DNA of 64,000 nucleotides from Embleya scabrispora (GCF_002024165.1 NZ_MWQN01000004.1:186001-250000); one strand, 5' to 3'; shown: positions 54,802 to 63,595, counted from the first letter of the stretch. Made by a program: numbers and translations. The notes: generated from the letters alone by a model not told the origin.

Positions 54802-56073
54802 TCAGACTTCGCGCGCGTCGGCGGCCGGGTGGTCCGGCGGCAGGCGGACGAACAGCGTGCCGATGCCCGCGCTCGCGAACAGGGCGGCCAATATGCCCCA
54901 TGCGACGCCCCCCACCGCCTGGAGCAGTGCGGTGATCAGGACCGGGCCGAGTACGTGGCGTCCGACCGAGCGACCCATCCCGAAGGCGGCCAGGTATTCG
55001 GCCCGGCGGTCGTCCGGCGCGACGGCGTAGGACAACGTCCAGGCCGCCGACACCGCGATCACCTCGCCGCAGGACAGCAGCACCACGCCGAGCGGGAAGA
55101 CCACCGCGGCGGGCGCCCGTTCGGCCGACCACAGCAGCACGCACGCCGCCGCGAGCAGCGCGCCGGCCGCCACCTGGCAGCGCCGCGCGGCCCGCACCGA
55201 CACCGCGAGCCGCGCGGCCGGCATCTGGCACACCACGCCGAACACGGTGTTGACCGCGTACAGCGCGCCGAGCCACGCCGCGGACAACCCGCCGCGCATG
55301 GTCAGCCACAGCGGAATGCCCAGATTGAGCACCGGCAGCCAGAGTTGGAGCAGCGTGTCGATCGAGGCCAACCCCCACACCCGCCGATCGCGCAGCGCGC
55401 CCCACCCGGACACTCGCGTCGCCGCGCCCCGGGCCGGCGGCGCCGGGATCGTCGCGAGCAGCCCGGCCACCAGCACGAACGCGGCGGCGTTGACGAGCAC
55501 GACCGCGCGGAACGCGGCCGCGTCGTCCAGGCCGACGGCCAGGCCACCCAGCGGGGCGCCGAGGCTGATCCCGAGGTTGGCCACCGTGCGGTAGGCGGCC
55601 AGGGTGCGCACCCGGTCGGCGCCCTCGGCGAGTTCGGCCACGAATGCCTGGGTGAGCGCGGACACACTCTGGTCGGCCGTGGTGACCACGGCGACTGCGA
55701 CGAGGAAGCCCCACCACTCGCCGACGGCCGCGTAGCCGGCGGTGCCGGCCGCGCGGGCCAGGTGCAGGGCGATCAGGGTGTTGCGTACCCCCACGAGGTC
55801 GGCAAGCCGGCCGATCGGCACCGCCGTACCGAGGGCGATCAGTCCGGCCAGCCCGAGACCCAGGCCCACGCCGCCGGTGGACAGGCCGACGATCCGGGTG
55901 AAGTAGACGGCGGAGAACGCGACGAACAACCCGACGCCCAGGTAGTCGACCAGCCCCACCCCGAGCAACCGCCGCACCCGACGCCGCCCCCGGACGCCGG
56001 CGCGGCCTCCGCCGATCTCGACTTCGGTCGTGTCCTGCCCGGTTCCCCGCTCGTGCCCACTATTCTGTGTCAT
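54802..56073 (-). CDS. MFS transporter
   Basis: A 423-residue, 12-helix transporter with an N-terminal basic segment before helix 1 (GVGLVDYLGVGLFVAFSAVY). Loop 2-3 reads VPIGRLADLVGVRNTLIALH and helix 5-6 AAYRTVANLGISLGAPLGGL; later helices include GLASIDTLLQLWLPVLNLGI. This resembles Streptomyces exporters encoded next to XRE-cupin regulators. ATG 56073 lies only 3 bases or so before an AT-rich palindrome (ATACAGTAT), so the mRNA may be leaderless. Divergent from the XRE-cupin gene. Confidence 0.88.
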   Translation of the reverse strand: MTQNSGHERGTGQDTTEVEIGGGRAGVRGRRRVRRLLGVGLVDYLGVGLFVAFSAVYFTRIVGLSTGGVGLGLGLAGLIALGTAVPIGRLADLVGVRNTLIALHLARAAGTAGYAAVGEWWGFLVAVAVVTTADQSVSALTQAFVAELAEGADRVRTLAAYRTVANLGISLGAPLGGLAVGLDDAAAFRAVVLVNAAAFVLVAGLLATIPAPPARGAATRVSGWGALRDRRVWGLASIDTLLQLWLPVLNLGIPLWLTMRGGLSAAWLGALYAVNTVFGVVCQMPAARLAVSVRAARRCQVAAGALLAAACVLLWSAERAPAAVVFPLGVVLLSCGEVIAVSAAWTLSYAVAPDDRRAEYLAAFGMGRSVGRHVLGPVLITALLQAVGGVAWGILAALFASAGIGTLFVRLPPDHPAADAREV

Positions 56074-56075
56074 GG

Positions 56076-56084
56076 ATACAGTAT
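56076..56084. promoter_or_regulatory. Palindromic site in MFS/XRE-cupin divergent promoter
   Basis: atacagtat (9 bases, one central unpaired base) in the 38-base gap between the two starts. It is the likely binding site of the XRE-cupin regulator. Confidence 0.4.
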
Positions 56085-56111
56085 TTTGGACCCGGAGGAC
56101 ACGATAGCGCC

Positions 56112-56738
56112 ATGACCGATCCCGCCGAAGCCGTCGGCTACACCCTCGCCGCCAATCTGCGAGCCGCCCGGCAGGCCCGAGGCTGGCGGCTGGACGAACT
56201 CGCCGGGCGCTCCGGGGTGAGCCGCAACATGCTCCAGCAGATCGAGACCTGCCGGACCAACCCGAGCATCGCCACCCTGGCCCGGATCTCGGCCACTCTC
56301 GGCATCCCGATCGGTCGGCTGGTCGAGCCGCCCGAGGAACTGGGCCACGTGGCCCGCCACGACGAGGCGCCGACCCGGCCCGGCGGCCGGGAGAGCGTGT
56401 TCCGCCTGCTGATCAACGACACCACCGCGCCGTTCACCGAACTGTGGGAGCTGCGCCTCGCGGCCCACGACGAGGTGTCCGCCGGCGCGCACCCGACCGG
56501 CACTCGCGAACTTCTGCACGTGCACGAGGGCATGGTCACCGTCGAGGTGGGCGGCGCGACGTTCGCCGTCGGCCCCGGCGACGCGCTGCGGATGCGCGGC
56601 GATCGGCCGCACGTGTACCGCAACACCCGCGCCGAGCCCGCCCGGCTGACCATGACCGTCGTCTACGCAGGTGTGCCCGACCCCCGTTACCGGGAGATCG
56701 GCGCCGCCGCGTCCCGGGACAGCACCGCAGCCTGGTAA
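56112..56738 (+). CDS. XRE-family regulator with cupin domain
   Basis: A 208-residue protein: N-terminal XRE HTH (LAANLRAARQARGWRLDELA, GRSGVSRNMLQQIETCRTNP) and a C-terminal cupin (RELLHVHEGMVTVEVGGATF, AVGPGDALRMRGDRPHVYRN). Such proteins sense small ligands via the cupin barrel. ATG 56112 is chosen over an in-frame ATG at 56067 that would overlap the operator and the MFS gene. It probably controls the divergent MFS gene. It is followed by a 46-base perfect palindrome. Confidence 0.9.
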   Translation: MTDPAEAVGYTLAANLRAARQARGWRLDELAGRSGVSRNMLQQIETCRTNPSIATLARISATLGIPIGRLVEPPEELGHVARHDEAPTRPGGRESVFRLLINDTTAPFTELWELRLAAHDEVSAGAHPTGTRELLHVHEGMVTVEVGGATFAVGPGDALRMRGDRPHVYRNTRAEPARLTMTVVYAGVPDPRYREIGAAASRDSTAAW

Positions 56739-56834
56739 CCCGCGAACAACGTCGCGCCGCTCGACGCGGCGAACGCACGGCGCACCTGCGCCCCGGTCCT
56801 GCCGGCCCCGGGCGGCTGCTCCCGCGGACGCGCC

Positions 56835-56880
56835 GACGCGGCGCCCCGTCGTCCCGGCCGGGACGACGGGGCGCCGCGTC
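56835..56880. terminator. 46-base perfect palindrome, bidirectional terminator
   Basis: The 23-base arms are 56835-56857 and 56858-56880, exact complements with no spacer (starts gacgcggcgccccg). It lies between the convergent XRE-cupin and ABC-F genes, so it can terminate both. Confidence 0.8.
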
Positions 56881-56906
56881 ACATGACGGCGGGCGGCACG
56901 CCCGCA

Positions 56907-58517
56907 CTACCGCGGATCCACCGCCGTAAGCCCCCGCTCGTCGAGGTTCAGCCACCGCGTGATGCAGAGCCCGCGTAGAAACGGCACGTCGTGGCTCGCC
57001 ACGATCAACGCACCCCGGTAGGACTCCAGCGCGGTTGTCAACTGCCGCACACTCGCCATGTCGAGGTTGTTCGTCGGCTCGTCGAGCATCAGCAACTGCG
57101 GCGCGGGCTCGGCGAGCAGCAGCGCCGCCAGCGTGGCGCGGAACCGCTCGCCGCCCGACAGCGAGCCCGCCCGCTGGTCGGCCCGACGCCCCCGAAAGAG
57201 GAACCGGGCCAGCCGCGCGCGGATCTCGTTGTCGCTCGCGCCCGGCGCGAACCGGCCGACGTTCTCCACCACGGTCAAATCGTCGAACAACAGGTCCAGG
57301 CGCTGCGGCAGGCAGCGCATCGGCACCTCCCGCCGCACCTCGCCGAAGCGCGGCTCGGTCAGCCCCGCGATGGTCCGCAGCAGCGTCGTCTTGCCCGAAC
57401 CATTGCGCCCGAGCAGCGCGATGCGCTCGGGCCCGCAAACGTCGAGCTTTACGCGCGGCCCGAACCGAAGCCCGACGCCCGGCAGCGCCACGACCCGGCG
57501 GCCCTCCGGCACCTCGGTCAGCGGCAGGTCGACGCGGATCACGTCGTCGTCGCGTACCGCCCGCTCCGCCTCGGTCAGACGCTCGCGCGCGTCGGCCAGG
57601 CGCTCGCCGTGCATCGTGCGGTGCTTGCCCGCCGCGACCTGGGCCGAACGCTTGCGCTGGGCCATGACGACCTTCGGCTCGCGCTTGTTGTCCCACATCT
57701 TCTGGCCGTAGCGCTTGCGGCGGGCCAGCTTGCCGTGTGCCTCGATCAGCTCTCGCTTCTGGCGGCGTACGTCGGACTCCGCCGCCCGCACCATGCGCTC
57801 GGCAGCCTCCTGCTCCACCTCCAGTGAATTCTGGTACGCACTGAACGTGCCGCCGTACCAGTGCACTTCACCGTCCCGGAGATCGGCCACCCGGTCCACC
57901 AGCTCCATCAGCCCGCGGTCGTGGCCGGCCACGACCAGGACACCGGGCCACGCCTCGACCGCTTCGTACAGGCGTTCGCGCGCCACGAGGTCGAGGTTGT
58001 TGGTCGGCTCGTCGAGCAGAAGCACGTCCGGGCGGCGCAGCAACTGGCCCGCGAGAGCCAGCATGACGGTCTCCCCGCCGGAGAGCTCGCCCGTGGTGCG
58101 GTCCAGGTCGAGGTGCGCGAGGCCGAGGCCGTCAAGCGTCGCCATCGCGCGCTCTTCGACGTCCCAGTCGTCGCCGATCGCCGCGAAGTGCGCCTCGTCG
58201 ACCGAGCCCGCCTCGACCGCGTGCAGGGCCGCCCGTTGCGCCGCGATGCCGAGCACCGAGTCCACCCGGGCGGTCGTGTCGAGCGTGAGGTCCTGTGGCA
58301 GGTAACCGAGTTCACCGGTGACCCGCACCGAGCCGCGGGTGGGCGCGAGGTCGCCCGCCATCAGGCGCAGCAGCGTGGACTTCCCGGCGCCGTTCAAGCC
58401 CACGAGGCCGGTACGGCCCGGGCCCACGGCCATCTGGAAGTCGTCGAAGAGGGTGCCGCCGTCCGGCCACGCGAAACCGAGGTCGGTGCAGACGATGGAC
58501 ACGGTGAAGGTTGACAT
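56907..58517 (-). CDS. ABC-F ATPase, possible ribosome-protection/antibiotic resistance protein
   Basis: A 536-residue protein with two ABC domains and no membrane segment. Domain 1: Walker A GLNGAGKSTLLRLMAGDLAP, signature LSGGETVMLALAG, Walker B VLLLDEPTNNLDLV. A charged linker follows (residues ~245-320; VRRQKRELIEAHGKLARRKR). Domain 2: LGRNGSGKTTLLRTIAGL, LSGGERFRATLAALLLAE, LLMLDEPTNNLD. Streptomycete ABC-F genes often protect ribosomes from macrolides, lincosamides or pleuromutilins. The 5' leader (58518-58822) has an 8-bp hairpin and a short leader ORF, suggesting attenuation. Start ATG 58517. Confidence 0.92.
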   Translation of the reverse strand: MSTFTVSIVCTDLGFAWPDGGTLFDDFQMAVGPGRTGLVGLNGAGKSTLLRLMAGDLAPTRGSVRVTGELGYLPQDLTLDTTARVDSVLGIAAQRAALHAVEAGSVDEAHFAAIGDDWDVEERAMATLDGLGLAHLDLDRTTGELSGGETVMLALAGQLLRRPDVLLLDEPTNNLDLVARERLYEAVEAWPGVLVVAGHDRGLMELVDRVADLRDGEVHWYGGTFSAYQNSLEVEQEAAERMVRAAESDVRRQKRELIEAHGKLARRKRYGQKMWDNKREPKVVMAQRKRSAQVAAGKHRTMHGERLADARERLTEAERAVRDDDVIRVDLPLTEVPEGRRVVALPGVGLRFGPRVKLDVCGPERIALLGRNGSGKTTLLRTIAGLTEPRFGEVRREVPMRCLPQRLDLLFDDLTVVENVGRFAPGASDNEIRARLARFLFRGRRADQRAGSLSGGERFRATLAALLLAEPAPQLLMLDEPTNNLDMASVRQLTTALESYRGALIVASHDVPFLRGLCITRWLNLDERGLTAVDPR

Positions 58518-58617
58518 GATGGATGCCTCCAGGGCGCTCGCGGAAAGGGCGGCGTCTGGAGACCCGCGGGCGCGCGGTGCATCGACCGGAGGAGGGGGAG
58601 GACGGCAACGCCTGGGA

Positions 58618-58758
58618 TCAGGCGGTCCCGGGGACCGGGAAGGCGGCTCCGTGCCGAGGTCGAGATCGCGTGCCCCCGCAACACGGTTGCCCGGGTGCGG
58701 CGCGGGTCTCCTGCCTCAGACGAGCAACGGCCTTCTCCTTCGGGTCCCGCCGGATCAT
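58618..58758 (-). CDS. Candidate leader ORF of the ABC-F gene
   Basis: A 46-codon open frame begins ATG 58758, MIRRDPKEKAVARLRQETRA then APGQPCCGG. It ends 100 bases upstream of the ABC-F start. Leader peptides that stall under ribosome-targeting antibiotics often precede such genes. No independent evidence of translation; the middle is arginine-rich as random GC-rich sequence would also be. Confidence 0.25.
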   Translation of the reverse strand: MIRRDPKEKAVARLRQETRAAPGQPCCGGTRSRPRHGAAFPVPGTA

Positions 58759-58762
58759 GTGC

Positions 58763-58781
58763 GGCCCGAGCGACTCGGGCC
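58763..58781 (-). promoter_or_regulatory. 8-bp hairpin in the ABC-F leader
   Basis: Arms ggcccgag and ctcgggcc are exact complements around a 3-base loop, lying 4 bases upstream (on the minus strand) of the leader ORF start at 58758. It may be a terminator or anti-terminator stem, or end transcription from upstream. Confidence 0.4.
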
Positions 58782-59085
58782 GGTGCGAATCTAGGCGAGC
58801 ATCAGGTGCCGGGCAACGCATTTTCCGAACACACGCCTCGAACCTCCGAAGTCGCGGGCCACAACCGTGTACCCGCGCACATCACCGGGTCCGTGATTCG
58901 CCGCGCGACCACCACGAACGGGTGAACGCGATCCCACCGAAACGCCTTGGATGGACTGCGTCGGAGGGTTGGCGACGGCCCGGATTTCGAGAGCCGAGCC
59001 GTAGTGCGGTTCGTGGCCGCAAGGCCCGACACCGCACCCCGAGTTCGCCCGGCGCGCACCGCCCGGTCCGCACGGTCGTGGGCCC

Positions 59086-59784
59086 TCACGGTGGTTGCTT
59101 CGCGTAGTTGTAGACGGTGGCGCGGGAGACGCCGAGGAGATCGGCGATGGCCTGTGTCGATCCGACGACGTCGAAGAAGCCGTCCTTGTGCAACTGCTTG
59201 ACGAGTGCGCGTTTCGCCTCTCGGGACAGGCTCCGCGGGGTGGTGGACCGGTCCGCGGCGAACGTTTCGACGACCTCGCGAAGCTCGCGGGCGGCGCGGT
59301 CGCGCAGGGTCTCCAAGGCCTCGCCGCGGTGTTCGACCTCGGTCGCGACGAGGTTGGCGAGGGTGAGAGTCAGCGGTGACAACGTCGAGACGTCGAGGTT
59401 GAGGCACAGCGCCGCGACGTAGACGCCTTCGCTGTTCTTGATGCCGATGGAGGTGCTCTTGACCGGCCGTCCGTCGGGGAACCGATTGGGGTAGTTCTGG
59501 ATCACGCTCGGGTAGTTCGGGTCGGCGATCCGGCGCAGGCCGAGTTCGGTGGCCGAGTCGCCCACCTTCCGACCGGACAGGTTGTTCTCGATGACCCGGA
59601 TGGCATGCCGCGGATTGCGCAGGTCGTGGAGCACCACCTCGCACAATCCGGGGAACATCCGTCCGACCGCGACCGCGATCTTCTCCGCCTCGGCGAGCAG
59701 GCGTTCGTCGTCCGCGGCGGTGGCCCCACCGCCGGTCCTGCCGTGGTTGTCGTCTGCGTCCCGATCGCCGTCGGTGGTACCCAC
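59086..59784 (-). CDS. YheO-like regulator (PAS plus HTH)
   Basis: A 232-residue protein: YheO-type PAS domain (VGRMFPGLCEVVLHDLRNPR, HAIRVIENNLSGRKVGDSAT, TSIGIKNSEGVYVAALCLNL) and a C-terminal HTH (KRALVKQLHKDGFFDVVGST, QAIADLLGVSRATVYNYAKQ). Family members include DauR, which controls D-amino acid catabolism in Pseudomonas. It lies 42 bases downstream of the PLP enzyme gene on the same strand, so the two probably form an operon with auto-control. Confidence 0.88.
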   Translation of the reverse strand: MGTTDGDRDADDNHGRTGGGATAADDERLLAEAEKIAVAVGRMFPGLCEVVLHDLRNPRHAIRVIENNLSGRKVGDSATELGLRRIADPNYPSVIQNYPNRFPDGRPVKSTSIGIKNSEGVYVAALCLNLDVSTLSPLTLTLANLVATEVEHRGEALETLRDRAARELREVVETFAADRSTTPRSLSREAKRALVKQLHKDGFFDVVGSTQAIADLLGVSRATVYNYAKQPP

Positions 59785-59826
59785 CAGGGCACTCCCCTCT
59801 TTCCTCCTGCTTGACAGCTGTCGTCG

Positions 59827-60987
59827 CTATCGGTGCGTGTCCTGGTCGAAGACGGAGGCCATCTTCTCGGACGATTTGGCACCGGCGCCGGTGAGAACGA
59901 CCACGGTGGTCTCGTCGGCGCCGATGGTGCCGTCGGCGATGAAGTGGTCCAGCGCCGCGATGGCGACGCAACTGGTGGGCTCGGCGTACAAGCCGCGGGA
60001 TGCGAGTCTGCGCACCGCTGCTCGGATCGCTTCCTCGGAGACCGCGACGGCCGCGCCGCCGGACCGGCGGATCGCCTGAACGGCCTCGGGTGCGCGGGGC
60101 GGGTCGGCGATCGAGGCACCCTCCGCGATGGTGGGCACTCGCTCGCGGCGGGTGGTCGGGGCCAGGTCGTTGACCGCGTCCGCGATGGTGGCCCAGTGCT
60201 CGGGCTGCCCGACGAGCAGCCGCGGCCGGTGCTCGATCCGTCCGGCGTCGAGCAGTTCGCCGAACGCGATGTCGCAGCCGAGGATGTTGCTTCCGGCGCC
60301 GGCGACGAGGACGACGTTGTCGGGAGCGGCGAACCCGAGGTCCTCCCAGATCTCGTAGGCGACGGTCTTGATGCCCTGCAGAAAGAACGGATGCCAGTTG
60401 TGGCTCGCGTAGGTGATCCACTCGGACTGGCGGATCGCCTCGCTCGACACCTGTTCGCGAGTGCCCCCGACGAGTTCGATCTGCGCTCCGTGGGCACGAG
60501 ACTGCACGATCTTCGCGGCCGAGGTCGATTCGGGCACGATGATCCTGGCCTGGATCCCGGCGGCCGCGCTGTAGGCCGCGACGGAGGCGCCGCCGTTTCC
60601 GGAGCTGTCCTCGAGCACGCGGCGCGTGCCCTGGCCGGCGAGGTGCGAAATCATCACCGACACCCCGCGGTCCTTGAAGCTCATCGTCGGGTTGAACCAC
60701 TCAAGCTTGAAGTGCACCCGCCGGCCGTCCCAGGTCAACGGCACCATCGGGGTGCAACCTTCGCCGAGGCTGACCCGGTGCTTCGGATCCACGGGGATCG
60801 CCGCCTGGTAGCGCCACAGCGACCGCTCCGAGGTGACGATCCGGTCGGGAGTGATGCCACGGAGGGGGCTGAGCGCCAGCGGGGTGCCGTCGTCGCCGCG
60901 CCAGCGTGGGTCGGTGACGTCGTAGCGGTTGCCTGAACGGTCGTAGAGAAACGGGACGGTCGTAGGGGACTTGTCACCCGTGGTCAT
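59827..60987 (-). CDS. PLP-dependent fold-type II enzyme (threonine-synthase-like)
   Basis: A 386-residue enzyme: PLP lysine in NPTMSFKDRGVSVMISHL, the phosphate-binding glycine/serine loop EDSSGNGGASVAAYSAAAG, and VVLVAGAGSNILGCDIAFG. The order fits threonine synthase or related 2,3-elimination/replacement enzymes (threonine or diaminopropionate-type lyases). Its start ATG 60987 overlaps the stop of a 24-codon ORF by the ATGA arrangement. A YheO-like regulator follows at 59784. Role: catabolism or synthesis of an amino acid, probably sensed by the regulator. Substrate not resolved. Confidence 0.9.
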   Translation of the reverse strand: MTTGDKSPTTVPFLYDRSGNRYDVTDPRWRGDDGTPLALSPLRGITPDRIVTSERSLWRYQAAIPVDPKHRVSLGEGCTPMVPLTWDGRRVHFKLEWFNPTMSFKDRGVSVMISHLAGQGTRRVLEDSSGNGGASVAAYSAAAGIQARIIVPESTSAAKIVQSRAHGAQIELVGGTREQVSSEAIRQSEWITYASHNWHPFFLQGIKTVAYEIWEDLGFAAPDNVVLVAGAGSNILGCDIAFGELLDAGRIEHRPRLLVGQPEHWATIADAVNDLAPTTRRERVPTIAEGASIADPPRAPEAVQAIRRSGGAAVAVSEEAIRAAVRRLASRGLYAEPTSCVAIAALDHFIADGTIGADETTVVVLTGAGAKSSEKMASVFDQDTHR

Positions 60988-61058
60988 GCGCTTGCCTTCC
61001 GGGTGCCGACCCCGAGCACCAAGGCGGCAACGATGAACAGACCCATCTTGTTCTCCAT
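60984..61058 (-). CDS. 24-residue hydrophobic peptide, translationally coupled
   Basis: The short ORF encodes MENKMGLFIVAALVLGVGTR then KASA, a single possible membrane segment with a basic end. ATG 61058 has gggag 8-12 bases upstream. Its TGA (60986-60984) shares four bases (ATGA) with the PLP gene start, so ribosomes can restart there. It could be a true small protein or a coupling leader that regulates the enzyme. Confidence 0.5.
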   Translation of the reverse strand: MENKMGLFIVAALVLGVGTRKASA

Positions 61059-61130
61059 GGAGTCGACTCCCAAGACGAAGCGCCCGCGTCCACGCTGGTG
61101 CGAGCAGCAGGTCCGTCCGACCTCCACCAA

Positions 61131-61158
61131 CATATAGACAGTTATTCTAGATTTGCAA
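61131..61158 (-). promoter_or_regulatory. Candidate promoter of the PLP operon
   Basis: On the minus strand -35 TTGCAA and -10 TATATG are separated by 16 bases, in an A/T-rich island that also contains TAGA...TCTA symmetry (61135-61149), a possible operator for the YheO-like regulator. It is about 70 bases upstream of the 24-codon ORF. Confidence 0.45.
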
Positions 61159-61428
61159 TACTCGTCTAACCTCGGCCGACACCTCGTCGAGGATGAAGTC
61201 GGCGTCCACCGAAGTGATCATCCAGGCCGGGTCCCGGGGGGGCGGCGCCCAGGCGCGGAGGCAGTTGCCTTCGTCGAGCGGTTCGACGACACCCATACCG
61301 GGCCGGCCCAGGTACCAGTACCTGCCGAAGTGGACGGCGCTGTGCGGTTCCGTGCTGCGGAGCGAGCCGCCGCGCGGCCCGGCGTGGTCGAAGCGCAGTC
61401 GTCGGCGCAGGCGGCAGGCGATGGCCAT
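61147..61428 (-). CDS. Small hypothetical protein
   Basis: A 93-residue protein from ATG 61428. Its C-terminal part is well behaved (SAVHFGRYWYLGRPGMGVVE, MITSVDADFILDEVSAEVRR then VLQI), while the N-terminal 25 residues are arginine-rich and may be spurious. The frame remains open upstream to 61620 with non-coding composition. No domain was recognised. It ends in the promoter region of the PLP operon. Confidence 0.5.
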   Translation of the reverse strand: MAIACRLRRRLRFDHAGPRGGSLRSTEPHSAVHFGRYWYLGRPGMGVVEPLDEGNCLRAWAPPPRDPAWMITSVDADFILDEVSAEVRRVLQI

Positions 61429-61657
61429 CAACGTGTTCGGCAACACCTGCGGCGGGGGGCGACTTCGAGCCGCATCGGGCGCTGACGCGGAGTCCTTCGT
61501 GTACCGACGCCGCGCGCTCACTCCATCCGCCGGCCGACTCGGCGACCCGGCACTCCGCGCCCCCAAAGGACGCCAGAGCGCGGCCACTTCACCACTGCGA
61601 TCCCGAACACCACGCCCCACGTGCCCGATCGGCGACCGCTCGCCCTGCCTCCTCGGA

Positions 61658-61813
61658 TCAGCGCTTGCGCTTCTTGAGATAGTGCGGGATCAGAAAGAGC
61701 GCGATAAGCACCCACACCGCCACGAACGCGTACGGGAACCAACTCGGCCCGTCCGGACGGCCACTCGCCAACAAGCCACCCTGAGCGGCAAATACCGTTC
61801 CACCCAAACCCAT
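61658..61813 (-). CDS. Small membrane protein
   Basis: A 51-residue protein, MGLGGTVFAAQGGLLASGRP followed by a single membrane helix (WFPYAFVAVWVLIALFLIPH) and a lysine/arginine tail (YLKKRKR) that fixes the C-terminus inside. ATG 61813 has aaggag 9 bases upstream. Similar tiny proteins are widespread in streptomycetes; no function assigned. Confidence 0.7.
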   Translation of the reverse strand: MGLGGTVFAAQGGLLASGRPDGPSWFPYAFVAVWVLIALFLIPHYLKKRKR

Positions 61814-62194
61814 GATCAACCGTCTCCTTCCCGAAGCCTCCCGCCGAACCGGCACTCGAACGCCCGCCGGCCGGCCCCATCGCCCTGAGCGGCGCCTACC
61901 CGGCCCTGACCGAAACGTGCCCCCAAGGGACCGCCTATCGCCCACCGAAGCAGCGCCACACCCCCGCGCCCCGCGTTCCCCGGCGGGCACGGGCCCAGGC
62001 GCGGGGATTGAGCGCGGGCAGCCGGCCCGGGGATTCGGACAGCAGGAAGATCACGGTGAGGGACCGACGCTGGGCGCCGAGGTACTTGGTGTCGAAACGG
62101 TCCTGCAGTGCGGGGTCGGCGTGGATGTCCGCCGGCAGGCCGGCGACCGTCTCCCTCCCGAGCCCGCCCGGACCGGGGCCGACGCCACCCCTTG

Positions 62195-62385
62195 CTCCGA
62201 CCCGTTCACCGAGGTGTACCAGCTGCACCGCGAGGCCGCCCGAGAACTGGCCAACAGAACGGTGCACACCATCATGCACATGGGCTGGGTACGAACCGAC
62301 GACGACAACCACGAACTGCGCATGGCCGCCCTCGTCAAGCCCAACGGAACATTCGGACGCCTCTACAGACACTGGGCCGTACCCC
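62195..62385 (+). pseudogene. Fragment of a DUF2867 protein
   Basis: The frame reads DPFTEVYQLHREAARELANR, then TVHTIMHMGWVRTDDDNHEL and RMAALVKPNGTFGRLY, matching the DUF2867 pattern (TVHT.M..GWV.....RMA.LVKP.G..GRLYM..IKPFR). After GRLY the frame loses the expected IKPFR end. No start or N-terminal half is intact. On the minus strand at 61990-62140 another coding-like fragment (DRFDTKYLGAQRRSLTVIFL) exists. The rest of 61814-62640 shows no intact gene. Confidence 0.5.
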
Positions 62386-62640
62386 CGAACCCCACCGCCG
62401 TGCACCGACCCGGCGCCGCCTCTCGACCGTTCTCCCGCACGCCCGACGCGCACGACCCCCACCGCCGGCCCAAAGCCGTCGACCACGCCCGCGGCCGGGC
62501 CGTCACGCTCCTCGCCGAGGCCTTCGCCTCCACGTCGAGGCGACGTGACGGTCGACAACGCCGGCATCCGCTGAGACGGGGATCCGCACGCCGTTCCACT
62601 CGCACGACACCGATGAGTACACGGGGTCCTCGTCCGGGTC

Positions 62641-63474
62641 CTATCCGGGCAGTCCCCGGAGCAGGCCCTCCAGATCGCGCTCGCCGTCGCGGGTCTGGGC
62701 ACCGTGGGCCAATCCGCCGCGGATGAGACGCTCGGCCGCGGGGCGAGCAAACCGGCCCGCCCACGCGTCGTGCTCCCGCAGGAGACCCTCGGCCAGGTCC
62801 TCGGGGACGATGGCGCGCTTGACCGCCGCGATCACACCCTCGGGCAAGGCGGCGATGTTGCGGGCGAGGCGGTCGACGACGTCGTCGAGTTCGTCGGCGG
62901 GGACGGCCCGGTTGACCCAGCCGTAGCGCTCCGCGGTTTCGGCGTCGTACAGATCGGCACCCAACACCGCCTCCAGGGCGCGATTGCGGCCGACCCGGCC
63001 GGCGAGATACTGCGTGCCCCCTCCGCCGGGGACGATGCCCATGAGGGCTTCGATCTGGCCGATGCCGGCGCGACCGATCGCCGCGAACGTCATGTCCGCG
63101 GCTGTGACGAACTCCGCCCCTCCGCCGCGCGCCATCCCGGCAAGCTTGACGATGGTCACCTGGGGCTGGTGCCGAAGCAGTTCCCCCAGAGCCTGGAAGA
63201 CGTTGACGCCGTCCGGAAGGTCGGCCGCGAGCTCGTCGAAGGCGTCCGGAGTGTCGACGAGGGACATGTCGACGTGGGCTATGAAGAAGTCCGGATCGGC
63301 GCTGTCGAACACGATCACCCGAAGCGAGTCGTCGCTTTTCAGCGCGGTCAGCAGGTGCCGGAGGTCGGCCATCAGGGCGACGTTCAGCACGTTGACGGGC
63401 GGGTTGTCGAGGGTGACGCGGGCGATGCCGTCCTCGCGACTCACCCGCAGGGTCGAGTAGGCGTCGTGGTCCAT
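62641..63474 (-). CDS. Enoyl-CoA hydratase/isomerase family protein
   Basis: A 277-residue crotonase-fold enzyme: VTLDNPPVNVLNVALMADLR, DPDFFIAHVDMSLVDT, VKLAGMARGGGAEFVTAADM (oxyanion hole and glycine motif) and GQIEALMGIVPGGGGTQYLA (position of the catalytic acidic residue region). Start ATG 63474 has ggagatc upstream; an earlier ATG at 63504 overlaps the operator. Members hydrate or isomerise enoyl-CoA thioesters. It is divergent from an HxlR regulator, which likely controls it. Confidence 0.9.
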   Translation of the reverse strand: MDHDAYSTLRVSREDGIARVTLDNPPVNVLNVALMADLRHLLTALKSDDSLRVIVFDSADPDFFIAHVDMSLVDTPDAFDELAADLPDGVNVFQALGELLRHQPQVTIVKLAGMARGGGAEFVTAADMTFAAIGRAGIGQIEALMGIVPGGGGTQYLAGRVGRNRALEAVLGADLYDAETAERYGWVNRAVPADELDDVVDRLARNIAALPEGVIAAVKRAIVPEDLAEGLLREHDAWAGRFARPAAERLIRGGLAHGAQTRDGERDLEGLLRGLPG

Positions 63475-63492
63475 GGAGATCTCCGATCGGTA

Positions 63493-63521
63493 CCTGATAT
63501 GCACCTGGTTCCTGATGCATA
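63493..63521. promoter_or_regulatory. Operator candidate between enoyl-CoA hydratase and HxlR genes
   Basis: tatgca (63498-63503) and tgcata (63516-63521) are inverted, embedded in the similar repeats cctgatatgca and cctgatgcata. Typical for a dimeric HxlR repressor. Confidence 0.5.
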
Positions 63522-63595
63522 CTTACGGTGCGATGGCGAGCGACCGGCGTCAATAACGCACTTTTGGCATCGCAAGGATCACGAGGGATACCGAC

